From JANPPS01 sp031428635 (GTDB lineage Bacteria > Pseudomonadota > Alphaproteobacteria > Acetobacterales > Acetobacteraceae): 27,927 bases of DNA. Positions 1 through 8,447 of this stretch are shown in pieces. The notes under the pieces were generated by a model. The model had not been told where the DNA came from, did not search any database, and saw nothing but the letters and a program-made list of their open reading frames with translations. Both the position numbers and the translations under genes were made by a program. Position 1 is the stretch's first letter. Each line of letters opens with the position of its first letter. The stretch is from the NCBI GenBank assembly GCA_031428635.1, contig JANPPS010000018.1:1-27927 (forward strand). The letters are read 5' to 3'.

Positions 1-2078
1 GCACGGGCCTGCATTTCATAAATTTCAGGGTAGGAGATACCCAGTCGGCAACCGCGATGGCCCAACATCGGGTTAGCCTCGGACAGCTCGGCAGCCCGGC
101 GGCGAACTTGCTCCACGTCCTGACCTAGACCGCGTGCGACGTCCGCCAGCTCCGCCTCCGCATGCGGCAGAAACTCATGCAGCGGCGGGTCTAGCAGACG
201 GATCGTGACCGGCAGGCCCGCCATGATGCGGAACAGGTCGGTAAAGTCCTGGCGCTGGAATGGCAGCAGCTTATCGAGTGCCGCGCGGCGTCCGGACTCG
301 TCCTCGGCCATGATCATCTGGCGGACGGCGCCGATACGCTCGGGATTGAAGAACATGTGCTCCGTCCGGCACAGGCCGATACCCTCGGCGCCGAACTTAC
401 GGGCGGTTTCGGCATCGAGCGGGGTTTCGGCGTTGGTGCGGACCTTCATGCGACGCACGCCGTCGGCCCATTCCATCAGCTGCGCAAAGTCGCCGGACAG
501 GCTGGGTTCGACCATTGCCACCGCGCCGACGAACACCTCGCCCGTGGCACCATCCAACGTGATGATTTCGCCACCCCGGATCGTGCGACCACCGGCGGAC
601 AGCGTTTGCGTGCCGTAATCGACTTGGATACCGCCGGCACCGGCCACGCATGGCCGCCCCATGCCGCGGGCGACAACGGCCGCGTGGCTAGTCATGCCCC
701 CCCGGGTCGTCAGGATCCCGCGGGCGGCATGCATGCCGTGAATGTCTTCCGGCGATGTTTCGATCCGGACCAGCACAACGGCCTCACCCTTGGCGGCGCG
801 CATTTCGGCTTCGTCGGAGTTAAACACCGCGACCCCGCAGGCGGCGCCCGGGCTCGCGGGCAGGCCGCGGCCGAACAGGGTGCGGGCGGCCTTCGGATCA
901 AGCGTCGGGTGCAGCAGTTGATCGAGCGACGCCGGATTCACGCGGCGCACCGCTTCCTCACGGTCGATCAGCCCGGCCTGCGCCATTTCGACGGCGATGC
1001 GCAGGCTGGCGGCGGCGGTACGCTTTCCGCTGCGTGTTTGCAGCATATACAGCGTGTTCTGCTGCACCGTGAACTCGATGTCCTGCATGTCGGTGTAGTG
1101 CCGTTCCAGCATTTCCCGCACGCGGACCAGGTCGGCGTAGGCGGCGGGCATCGCCTCCTCCATGCTGATTTCGCCCGGGTGCGCGCGCAGCTTGGACAGC
1201 GGCTGGGGCGTACGGATACCGGCGACGACATCCTCGCCCTGCGCGTTGACCAGGAACTCGCCGTAAAAAATGTTTTCGCCCGTGCTTGGGTCGCGCGTGA
1301 AACACACGCCCGTCGCGCAATCCGCACCCATGTTGCCGAACACCATGGCCTGAACATTTACGGCCGTGCCCCAACCGGCGGGGATATCATGCAGGCGGCG
1401 GTACGTATTGGCGCGCGGGTTCATCCAGCTGCCGAACACGGCGCCGATCGCACCCCATAGCTGCTCGTGCGGGTCCATCGGAAACGGCGAGCCGCGTTCG
1501 GCCAGCACCATCGCCTTGTACTCGCTGACCACGCGCCGCCAATCGTCGGGGCTCAGCGCCGTGTCCTCGCTTACGTTGGCGTCGATCTTCGCGCTTTCGA
1601 TAATCTCCTCGAACCGGTGGTGGTCCACGCCCAGCACGACCGAGCCGTACATCTGGATGAATCGGCGATAGCTGTCCCACGCAAACCGGCTGTCGCCCGA
1701 TGCGGTTTCCAGCCCCAGCACGGTGGCGTCGTTCAGGCCGAGGTTCAGCACGGTGTCCATCATGCCAGGCATCGACACCCGCGCACCCGACCGGACGGAG
1801 ACGAGCAGCGGCTTTTCCGCATCGCCGAACTTCAGCCCGACCGCCTCTTCGACCCGGGCCAGCGCCTCCGTCACCTGGTGCATCAGGTGGGTTGGGTAGT
1901 GCTGCTCGTTTTCGTAATAGGCCGTGCACACCTCGGTCGTGATCGTGAACCCCGGTGGCACCGGCAGCCCGATGCTGGCCATTTCCGCCAGGTTCGCACC
2001 CTTACCACCCAGCAGGTTGCGCATGTCGGCGCGCCCCTCGTTGAGGCCGGCACCGAAGCTGTACACCCATTGCGTCAT
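1..2078 (-). CDS. ppdK: Pyruvate, phosphate dikinase (partial, C-terminus beyond window)
   Basis: Interconverts pyruvate, ATP and Pi with PEP, AMP and PPi in the cytoplasm, linking glycolysis and gluconeogenesis. I translated the minus strand from the ATG at 2078-2076. The N-terminus has the nucleotide-binding signature GGKGANLAEM (about residues 24-33), then SVRSGARVSMPGMMDT (94-109). The swivelling-domain phosphohistidine motif GGMTSHAAV carries its His at about residue 465 (codon 686-684). The PEP-binding barrel begins after that (GIGLCRTEHMFF, GHRGCRLG). About 692 codons are visible of a family length near 880-900, so the end lies left of position 1. The start is 6 bp after the glyS stop, with a GAAGG ribosome site lying at the glyS end, so co-transcription with glyQS is likely. 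Long ORFs on the opposite strand here are GC-driven shadows. Confidence 0.97.
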   Translation of the reverse strand, partial: MTQWVYSFGAGLNEGRADMRNLLGGKGANLAEMASIGLPVPPGFTITTEVCTAYYENEQHYPTHLMHQVTEALARVEEAVGLKFGDAEKPLLVSVRSGARVSMPGMMDTVLNLGLNDATVLGLETASGDSRFAWDSYRRFIQMYGSVVLGVDHHRFEEIIESAKIDANVSEDTALSPDDWRRVVSEYKAMVLAERGSPFPMDPHEQLWGAIGAVFGSWMNPRANTYRRLHDIPAGWGTAVNVQAMVFGNMGADCATGVCFTRDPSTGENIFYGEFLVNAQGEDVVAGIRTPQPLSKLRAHPGEISMEEAMPAAYADLVRVREMLERHYTDMQDIEFTVQQNTLYMLQTRSGKRTAAASLRIAVEMAQAGLIDREEAVRRVNPASLDQLLHPTLDPKAARTLFGRGLPASPGAACGVAVFNSDEAEMRAAKGEAVVLVRIETSPEDIHGMHAARGILTTRGGMTSHAAVVARGMGRPCVAGAGGIQVDYGTQTLSAGGRTIRGGEIITLDGATGEVFVGAVAMVEPSLSGDFAQLMEWADGVRRMKVRTNAETPLDAETARKFGAEGIGLCRTEHMFFNPERIGAVRQMIMAEDESGRRAALDKLLPFQRQDFTDLFRIMAGLPVTIRLLDPPLHEFLPHAEAELADVARGLGQDVEQVRRRAAELSEANPMLGHRGCRLGISYPEIYEMQAR

Positions 2079-2084
2079 GTCGAT

Positions 2085-4121
2085 TTAGCCTTCGATACGA
2101 GAGAAGTCGGCCGCCAGCGCCATGGCGGCACCGACGCGGGCGAGTAGGCGCAGGCGGTTGCGGCGTACGGCCGGGTCGGGCGCGTTGACCGTAACCTGCT
2201 CGAAGAACGTGTCCAGGTTGGGGCGTAGGGCGGCCAACGCGGCCATGGCGTCCTGGAATTCTTCGGCCGCGATGTGATCGGCAATCGCGGGCTCGGCCAT
2301 GTCCAACCCGGCGGACAATTCGTGTTCGGCCAGTTCGGACAGCAATGCGGGGTCGACCGGGCCCCCATGCGGGCCGTCCTTTTTACTCTCGATGCGCAAA
2401 ATATTGGCGGCGCGTTTGCTGGTAGCGAGCAGGTCCGTACCGTCCGCGGTCGCCAGGAATGCGGTCACGGCGGCGGTGCGGGCCAGTAGCCGGGTCAGGT
2501 CGTCATCGGCCCCGGCGGCGAACACGGCCGACAGAACGTCGTGACGCGCACCGTCCGACCGCAGCTGAACCCGCAGCCGGTCGGCGATAAACGCCAGCAG
2601 CGTATCAGTCGGTGCGGGAGTAGGTAGGGCGGTCATGCCATCGAATATGGGGCGCAACGGAATGCGCAAGGCATTATCGCGGATGATCCGAATCACGCCC
2701 AGGGCAGCCCGGCGCAACCCGAACGGATCGCCGGAGCCGGTCGGCGCCTCACCAACGGCGAAGAACGCGCCCAGCTGGTCCAGTTTATCCGCCAGCGCCA
2801 CGGCAATCGTGACCGGCTGGTCCGGCACCGGGTCGGTGGGTGATTTCGGGGCGTAGTGGGTGGCGATGGCGTGGGCCACGGCCAGCCCCTCGGTATGGGC
2901 GTAGTAACCGCCCATCACGCCCTGCAACTCCGGGAACTCGCCAACCATGCCGGTCGTGAGGTCCGCCTTCGCCAGCAACGCGGCGCGCGCGGCGTGGGTG
3001 ACGTCGGCGCCCACCAGCGGGGCGAGTACGCCCGCCAACTGCACCATGCGGCGCACGCGGTCGCCCTGGCTGCCGAGCTTGGCGTGAAACGTGACGGCGT
3101 CAAGCGCCGGTATACGGTCGGCGAGCGGCGTTTGCCGGTCCAAATCCCAAAAGTGGCGGGCGTCGCTGAACCGGGCGCGCAGTACGCGTTCGTTGCCGGC
3201 GACGATGGCGGCCCCACCATCTGGCGCTTCAATATTGGCCACGAACGCAAAGCGCGCGGCGGGCGTGCCATCGGCGTGGCGGAGCGCGAAATAGCGCTGG
3301 TTCACGCGCATGCTGACCTGCATCACCTCGGGCGGCAGATCCATAAACGCCGCATCGATGCAGCCCAGCAGGGGGACCGGCCACTCGACCAGGCCGGTGA
3401 CTTCGTCTAGCAGGCCATCATCGGGCACAACAGTAAGGCCCGCGGCGGTAGCGAGCCGTGTCACGCCGTCCGCAATCAGGCTACGGCGTTCGGCGGCGTC
3501 TGCCACCACATAACGAGTGCTTAGGCCGGCTGCCCAGTCCTGCACTGACGACACGGGGAATACGCCGAGGGCGTGCTGGCGATGCCCTTCCGTCAGGTTG
3601 CCCGCGATCATGCCGTGACCGTCATCGTCGGCGGTTACCAGCGAAAACGGCACGGAGACGCCGTCCAGTATGCATAGCAGCCGGCGCAGCGGGCGCACCC
3701 ACATAAGGGTGCTGGTGCCCCAGCGCATACGCTTTTTCCATGGAAAAGAGCGGATAATAACTGGCATCTCGGCCGCGATCAGGTCGGCGGCGGAGCGGCT
3801 GGCGACCTGGCGTTGATACACCCAATACTCGCCGTCGATGCGCACATCGGCTGATTCGGCCCCGTATTTTTTACGAAACCCGGCCACCGCAGCCTCTGGC
3901 GCAGTGGCCCGGGGTCCGCGTTCGTTCACGGCCACGGCCGGCAGCGACGCGGCGATCGTGACCGTTAGCGCGATGCGCCGTGGGCCCGCGAACGTGCGAA
4001 CGTCCGTGGGTGTAAGCGTCCCTAGTGCCTGCGTCACCAGCCGCGCCAAATCGTCGGCCGCCTGCGTCTGCATCCGTGCGGGGATTTCTTCGCTGAACAA
4101 CTCCAGCAGCAAGGCGGGCAT
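2085..4121 (-). CDS. glyS: Glycine--tRNA ligase beta subunit
   Basis: Beta subunit of the bacterial alpha2beta2 glycyl-tRNA synthetase. It contributes tRNA recognition and anticodon binding, while the alpha subunit holds the catalytic core. The product is 678 aa, near the usual length. The N-terminus LLLELFSEEIPARMQ is characteristic of the family, as are the internal segments RHFWDLDRQTPLADRI and GEFPELQGVMGGYYA. The C-terminal region matches the DALR-like anticodon-binding part. The ATG (4121-4119) overlaps the glyQ TGA by one base (TGATG), which implies translational coupling and matched subunit amounts. ppdK follows 6 bp downstream. Confidence 0.97.
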   Translation of the reverse strand: MPALLLELFSEEIPARMQTQAADDLARLVTQALGTLTPTDVRTFAGPRRIALTVTIAASLPAVAVNERGPRATAPEAAVAGFRKKYGAESADVRIDGEYWVYQRQVASRSAADLIAAEMPVIIRSFPWKKRMRWGTSTLMWVRPLRRLLCILDGVSVPFSLVTADDDGHGMIAGNLTEGHRQHALGVFPVSSVQDWAAGLSTRYVVADAAERRSLIADGVTRLATAAGLTVVPDDGLLDEVTGLVEWPVPLLGCIDAAFMDLPPEVMQVSMRVNQRYFALRHADGTPAARFAFVANIEAPDGGAAIVAGNERVLRARFSDARHFWDLDRQTPLADRIPALDAVTFHAKLGSQGDRVRRMVQLAGVLAPLVGADVTHAARAALLAKADLTTGMVGEFPELQGVMGGYYAHTEGLAVAHAIATHYAPKSPTDPVPDQPVTIAVALADKLDQLGAFFAVGEAPTGSGDPFGLRRAALGVIRIIRDNALRIPLRPIFDGMTALPTPAPTDTLLAFIADRLRVQLRSDGARHDVLSAVFAAGADDDLTRLLARTAAVTAFLATADGTDLLATSKRAANILRIESKKDGPHGGPVDPALLSELAEHELSAGLDMAEPAIADHIAAEEFQDAMAALAALRPNLDTFFEQVTVNAPDPAVRRNRLRLLARVGAAMALAADFSRIEG

Positions 4122-4978
4122 CAGGCGGCGTCTCGTAGCCAGCCGTCACAACAGCCGCGCGCCAGCGTCCGTACCCGGCCGATATAAGCGGCCCGTTCGG
4201 TGACCGAGATCACGCCCCGCGCGTCGAGCAAGTTGAACAGATGGCTTGCCTTTATGCATTGATCATACGCCGGCAGCGTCAGCCCGGCCGTTAGCAAGTC
4301 CGTGCACTCCCGCTCCGCATCGGCGAAATGCTCGCCCAATTGCGTGGTGTTGGCGGCGACGAAACTATAGGCGCTGTACTCACGCTCCGCCCGGCGGAAC
4401 ACGTCGCCGTACGTCACGCCCGCGCCGTTGAAGTCCAAGTCGAAAACGTTCTCCACGCCCTGCACATACATCGCCAGCCGCTCCAGCCCATACGTGAACT
4501 CGGCGCACGGTACGGCGACGGGGATACCGCCGACCTGCTGGAAGTACGTGAACTGCGTCACCTCCATGCCGTCGCACCACACCTCCCAGCCGAGGCCCCA
4601 GGCACCCAGGGTCGGGCTTTCCCAATCGTCCTCGACGAAGCGGATGTCGTGCAGCGCCGGGTCGATGCCGTTCGCCCGGTATCTGTGGTGCATCATCGTC
4701 TGGCAGTCGTCCGGGCTGGGTTTGAGGATCACCTGGTATTGGTAATAATGGCCGAGGCGATTGGGGTTTTCGGCATAGCGACCGTCGGACGGGCGGCGGC
4801 ACGGCTGAACGTAGGCGGCGCGCCAAGCGTCCGGTCCCAAAGCGCGCAAGGTGGTGGCCGGGTGGAACGTGCCCGCGCCCATCTCAAGGTCATACGGCTG
4901 CAGGATTACGCAGCCCTGATTGGCCCAGAAGCCATGAAGGCGCAGGATGATGTCCTGGAAACTAGCGGGGCGGGGCAT
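4121..4978 (-). CDS. glyQ: Glycine--tRNA ligase alpha subunit
   Basis: Catalytic alpha subunit of the heterotetrameric glycyl-tRNA synthetase. It contains the class II core segments QGCVILQPYDLEMGAGTFHP, AAYVQPCRRPSDGRY and NPNRLGHYYQYQVILKP, all typical of GlyQ. I place the start at the ATG at 4978-4976 (MPRPASFQDIILRLHGFW), giving 285 aa. The frame stays open back to 5041, but the extra 21 residues are basic and do not look like family sequence. An AGGG ribosome site lies five to six bases before the chosen ATG. It is first in the glyQ-glyS-ppdK unit. A CTATAG hexamer sits 8 bp upstream of the start and could be a -10 element, which would give a very short leader. Confidence 0.96.
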   Translation of the reverse strand: MPRPASFQDIILRLHGFWANQGCVILQPYDLEMGAGTFHPATTLRALGPDAWRAAYVQPCRRPSDGRYAENPNRLGHYYQYQVILKPSPDDCQTMMHHRYRANGIDPALHDIRFVEDDWESPTLGAWGLGWEVWCDGMEVTQFTYFQQVGGIPVAVPCAEFTYGLERLAMYVQGVENVFDLDFNGAGVTYGDVFRRAEREYSAYSFVAANTTQLGEHFADAERECTDLLTAGLTLPAYDQCIKASHLFNLLDARGVISVTERAAYIGRVRTLARGCCDGWLRDAA

Positions 4979-5181
4979 AGCCCTGTCTATAGTCGGGCGT
5001 GGCCGCGGGTGAAAGGTAGTGCGTTTCAGATGACCGCGCACCCGATCGCCGGTGCTGGCCTGCTTTTCTTGGTCGGGGGTAGCGGATATTTCTAATAATG
5101 CTGCCGCCCAAAGTGGCCAGTACCAGGGGGTATGGGCGCAATCCGGCCCCCATGCCGGTCTAGCCCTGCTATAGGTCAGGG

Positions 5182-5592
5182 ATGGCCCCGACCGACGACA
5201 CGATTACCCCGATTTTAACCACGACCGAGCGCATCGCCATCGTTGGGCTGTCCGACCGCGATACGCGGCCATCGTACGGCGTGGCCGCGTTTCTGATCGA
5301 CCGCGGTTACGACGTCGTGGGCGTGAACCCGGCGCTGGCCGGGCAAACGGTCCTGGGTCGCCCCGTCGTCGCGACGTTGGCCGAGGCAGCGCCGCTGGAC
5401 ATGGTCGATATCTTCCGCGCGTCCGATCAGGCCGGCGCCGTCGTGCGAGAGGCGATGGCACTCGGCGCGCGCACCGTTTGGTTACAATTGGGCGTGATCG
5501 ACGATGCCGCTGCGAACGAGGCGCGTGCGGCCGGGCTGCGCGTTGTCATGGACCGCTGCCCACTTATTGAATGGCGGCGGCTCAATCTGTAA
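5182..5592 (+). CDS. CoA-binding protein, YccU-type
   Basis: Small cytoplasmic Rossmann-fold protein of 136 aa from the YccU-like CoA-binding family, related to the CoA-binding domain of succinyl-CoA synthetase alpha and acyl-CoA synthetases. Visible family features are IAIVGLSDRDTRPSYGVA (about residues 18-35), GYDVVGVNP, DMVDIFR, VWLQLGV and the C-terminal VVMDRCPLIEW. The exact physiological role is not settled for this family. The ATG follows a short AGGG-type site. A hexamer CTATAG lies 7 bp upstream, mirroring the arrangement in front of the divergent glyQ. Confidence 0.9.
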   Translation: MAPTDDTITPILTTTERIAIVGLSDRDTRPSYGVAAFLIDRGYDVVGVNPALAGQTVLGRPVVATLAEAAPLDMVDIFRASDQAGAVVREAMALGARTVWLQLGVIDDAAANEARAAGLRVVMDRCPLIEWRRLNL

Positions 5593-5622
5593 CGCGCAGC
5601 CTCAGGCCGGGCGCTTCGTTGC

Positions 5623-5638
5623 GGGCGTGCGCGCCCTT
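5623..5638 (+). terminator. Short GC hairpin after the CoA-binding gene
   Basis: GGGCG (5623-5627) and CGCCC (5632-5636) form a tight five-base stem with a four-base loop, 30 bp after the stop at 5592, followed by only TT. It may be a weak intrinsic terminator or attenuator before the next gene. The short T run makes this uncertain. Confidence 0.3.
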
Positions 5639-5697
5639 GAACCAGACTTCTGCGCATGCCACGTCGATGCCGGCAATCAATCGGGTTGGAGCGTGAC

Positions 5698-6567
5698 ATG
5701 ACGAACGAAGAACGGGACCTGATCGGCAGATTCATCTCTCGCGTGGCCGGGCAGCCGCAGTCGGGCGCATTTCTGGCGGGTCCATCTGGCAGTGTGCCGC
5801 AAGCGCAGGCACCCCTGCCGCCCGTAGACGCCGAAGCTGACGCCTTTATCGCCCAGCAGTTCCAGCAATATCCGCAGGCGAGCTATCGCATCACGCAGAC
5901 GGCGCTTGTGCAAGAAGCGGCGTTTGCGGAGTCGCAGAACCGTATCCGCCGGCTGGAGTGGGAGCTGGAGCAGACCCGGCAGCAGATGCAGCAGCAACAG
6001 CAGCAGGCGCCGCAGCAGAACCGCGGCATCTTCGGCGGGCTGTTCGGCGGTGGCCAGCAGGCACAGCAGCCATCGCCGGGCTATGCCCGCCAATTCCAGC
6101 CCACGTCGCCCCCGCCGCAGCCCCAGTATCCGCCGAACTATCAGCCGGGCATGTTCCAGCAGGGCGGCGGATCGAGCTTTTTGGGTTCGGCACTAACAAC
6201 CGCCGCCGGTGTGGCGGGCGGTATGGTGGTGGGCAACGCGCTGATGAACGCCTTCAGTGGCCATGGTGGCGGTATGGCCGGTGGAATGGGTGGGGGGGGC
6301 ATGTTCGGCGGTGGCGGGCAGATGGCGTCCAACACCGGCTCCGCGTTTGACGGCGCGGGCGTGTCGACGGTGGGCGACCCCACGGCAGGGTTCGCAGGCG
6401 CCTCAGGGTTCGATCAGCCGGTGTCCGACCCGTATGCGAGCGGTGGGGAGCCGAAGCAGTTCGATCAGGGCGGCGGCGGCTTTGACCAGGGTGATACTGA
6501 CCAGGGCGGGGCGTGGGATGGTGGCGGTGGCGGCTTCGACCCCGGCGGGTTCGACGACAACAGTTAA
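5698..6567 (+). CDS. DUF2076-type protein, Gln-rich and Gly-rich
   Basis: The 289-aa product starts MTNEERDLIGRFISRV, the typical opening of DUF2076 proteins, which are of unknown function and often annotated as periplasmic ligand-binding sensor-like. Regions in order: a helical N-terminal domain (about 1-95) ending in a charged segment likely to form a coiled coil; a Q-rich run (about 92-107) coded largely by CAG repeats; IFGGLFGGGQQ (111-121); a Pro/Gln linker; a hydrophobic Gly/Ala stretch FLGSALTTAAGVAGGMVVG; and a Gly/Asp-rich tail ending near GGFDPGGFDDNS. The ATG at 5698 follows GGAG with 6-base spacing, so I prefer it to the ATG at 5656. A G8 run occurs at 6292-6299 within the glycine-coding part. 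No neighbour explains its function. Confidence 0.85.
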   Translation: MTNEERDLIGRFISRVAGQPQSGAFLAGPSGSVPQAQAPLPPVDAEADAFIAQQFQQYPQASYRITQTALVQEAAFAESQNRIRRLEWELEQTRQQMQQQQQQAPQQNRGIFGGLFGGGQQAQQPSPGYARQFQPTSPPPQPQYPPNYQPGMFQQGGGSSFLGSALTTAAGVAGGMVVGNALMNAFSGHGGGMAGGMGGGGMFGGGGQMASNTGSAFDGAGVSTVGDPTAGFAGASGFDQPVSDPYASGGEPKQFDQGGGGFDQGDTDQGGAWDGGGGGFDPGGFDDNS

Positions 6568-6575
6568 TGGCGTCA

Positions 6576-6605
6576 GCCGCTGCGGCCTAGGCCAGCTGCA
6601 GCGGC
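6576..6605. terminator. Inverted repeat between convergent genes
   Basis: GCCGCTGC (6576-6583) and GCAGCGGC (6598-6605) are perfect inverse complements. The loop contains the palindrome GGCCTAGGCC (6584-6593). It starts 8 bp after the DUF2076-type gene stop and covers the end of the convergent ygfZ-like gene, so a bidirectional transcription end is likely. There is no clear T run on either side. Confidence 0.45.
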
Positions 6606-7375
6606 CGTTCCATCCAGGTTGGCACATGCGGTGTCAGCATCGCGTCGCCGCATGTCAGCGTTGAGTTGAATGCATTAAGGCGCAGTAACGCTAGGCCCAG
6701 CCCAGGCTGACCTGACCGCATCGTTCCGGCCTCTACCCCACCACGCATCACCGGCGTACCCGCTGGCGGCAGCGATCCATCGACGATGACGGGCACCAGG
6801 CGGCGCTTTACCAAACCGCGATACTTCGTCCGGGCCGTTAGCTCCTGGCCCATGTAGCAACCCTTGGTCCATGACACGCCATGCAGTTCCTCGAAACCGG
6901 CTTCGAGCAGCGTCGACTTCTCACTCTCCATGTCGCGCGACCCGTCGGGTAGGCCCAACGACAGGCGATGGCGGTCATAAGCGTCGGCGGTTGCAGTGGC
7001 AGTGGCGTCCCCGATACTGCGGAATCCAGCCGCTGCCAGTCGTGGATCGGGTGTGCCGTGCGCCGCTTCATCCCAGCCCGCAAAAACCGGCCGCGGATCG
7101 GCCGCGATCGCGACGGCGGAGCGCAGGCGATACCGGCCCAGGCGTGTCGCGATCATGGACGCCTGCTCGGCTTCCACATCCAGCAGCAACGCTTCGCCCT
7201 CGGCGGTGATGAAAAAGTCTGCTAGCCACTTGCCCTGCGGCGTTAGCAGCGCGGCCCAGACGGCCCGGCCGGGTGCGGCGTCGGCCACGTCGTTGGACAC
7301 CAGCCCCTGTAGAAACGCGACCCGGTCGGCGCCGGTGACGGATAAGACGGAGCGGCGCGGCAGGTGTGCGATCAT
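6587..7375 (-). CDS. ygfZ: YgfZ/GcvT-type folate-binding protein
   Basis: Folate-dependent accessory protein for Fe-S cluster assembly or repair (YgfZ/IBA57 group). The diagnostic motif KGCYMGQE is at about residues 171-178, with the conserved Cys at 173. The N-terminus has RSVLSVTGADRVAFLQGLVSNDV and LLTPQGKWLADFFI, both typical. I chose the ATG at 7375 (262 aa) because family alignment begins a few residues later. An upstream in-frame GTG at 7423 would add 16 residues and has a G-rich region in front, so it remains possible. It is divergent from the glycosyltransferase gene starting at 7452. Confidence 0.93.
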   Translation of the reverse strand: MIAHLPRRSVLSVTGADRVAFLQGLVSNDVADAAPGRAVWAALLTPQGKWLADFFITAEGEALLLDVEAEQASMIATRLGRYRLRSAVAIAADPRPVFAGWDEAAHGTPDPRLAAAGFRSIGDATATATADAYDRHRLSLGLPDGSRDMESEKSTLLEAGFEELHGVSWTKGCYMGQELTARTKYRGLVKRRLVPVIVDGSLPPAGTPVMRGGVEAGTMRSGQPGLGLALLRLNAFNSTLTCGDAMLTPHVPTWMERPLQLA

Positions 7376-7451
7376 TGCCCGGACGTGGGGAAGTACGATG
7401 GACGGCGCAAGCACCCGTGGCACTCACCCCGCCCTGTGCTACAGAAACTTG

Positions 7452-8447
7452 ATGAAAGTCGCCCACGTCATGGCCGGCGCGCCGGCTGGCGGAGCGGAGT
7501 TGTTCTTCGAGCGTATGGCCCTCGCCCAGGCAAACGCCGGGGTCGCGGTACTGCCGGTGATCCGCGCAAACCCGGCACGCGCGGCCCGGTTGGCGACGCT
7601 GGCGCCGGTGCAGCTGCGGTTTGGCGGACCGCTGGATATGCTGACCCCATGGCGGTTGCGCCGGGTGCTGCGTCGGTTTGCGCCGGACGTCGTCATCGGT
7701 TGGATGAACCGCGGCGCATCCGTCTGTCCGCCCGGGCCGTGGGTGTTGGCGGGGCGGCTGGGCGGGTATTATGACCTGAAATACTATCGCCGCTGCCGCC
7801 ACCTGATCGGTAACACATCCGGTATCGTCGATTGGATCCGCGGCCAGGGATGGGAGCCATCACGCGTCCATTATTTGCCCAATTTCGCGCCCGATCTGCT
7901 GGGCGTCGCCCCCGCCGCACTACCCGTGCCGGCCGGTGCGCCGGTCGTACTGGCGTTAGGGCGGCTCCATCATAACAAGGCATTCGACGTTCTGATCCGC
8001 GCAATGGTCCTGCTGCCGTCCGCCCACGCCGTAATCGCTGGCGAGGGGCCGGAGCACGGGCCGCTGCTGGCCCTGGCACGGAGCCTGAACGTGGCCGACC
8101 GCATCCACCTGATCGGCTGGCGGCAGGATCAGGGCGCGCTGCTCGCCGCCGCCCACGTGCTGGCGTGCCCCAGCCGGCATGAGCCGCTGGGCAACGTTGT
8201 AATCGAGGCATGGTCCGCCGCCCGTCCCGTCATCGCCGCCGACAGCGCGGGTCCCACCGAGCTGATCCGGCCCGGCCAGGATGGCCTGCTGGTCCCGCGC
8301 GACAATGCCCCTGCTTTGGCCGGCGCATTGCAGGAAGCATTACGACCGAATGGCCTGGGGCAGGTCGGCCGCGCCCGGTACCTGGCCGAGTTTTCGCGGG
8401 AACCCGTGCTGGCACAATGGGCCGACACGCTCGGGCGGCTACGCTGA
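7452..8447 (+). CDS. Glycosyltransferase family 4 protein
   Basis: Predicted retaining GT-B glycosyltransferase of 331 aa. The N-terminal domain begins MKVAHVMAGAPAGGAELFFERM, with the GG loop of GT4 acceptor domains. The C-terminal donor domain has VVLALGRLHHNKAFDVLI (about 165-182) and the E-x7-E motif EPLGNVVIE, with Glu at about 244 and 252. Donor and acceptor cannot be read from sequence; a lipopolysaccharide or exopolysaccharide sugar is plausible. The frame is open well upstream (from 6996), but that part is antisense to ygfZ, and the family N-terminus starts at 7452. The stop overlaps the next gene's ATG by one base (TGATG). Confidence 0.93.
   Translation: MKVAHVMAGAPAGGAELFFERMALAQANAGVAVLPVIRANPARAARLATLAPVQLRFGGPLDMLTPWRLRRVLRRFAPDVVIGWMNRGASVCPPGPWVLAGRLGGYYDLKYYRRCRHLIGNTSGIVDWIRGQGWEPSRVHYLPNFAPDLLGVAPAALPVPAGAPVVLALGRLHHNKAFDVLIRAMVLLPSAHAVIAGEGPEHGPLLALARSLNVADRIHLIGWRQDQGALLAAAHVLACPSRHEPLGNVVIEAWSAARPVIAADSAGPTELIRPGQDGLLVPRDNAPALAGALQEALRPNGLGQVGRARYLAEFSREPVLAQWADTLGRLR

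Noticed and set aside
357..1460. Long plus-strand ORF of 367 codons
   Set aside because: It is antisense to ppdK, whose minus-strand product has all family motifs; the ORF's composition is that of a GC-driven shadow.
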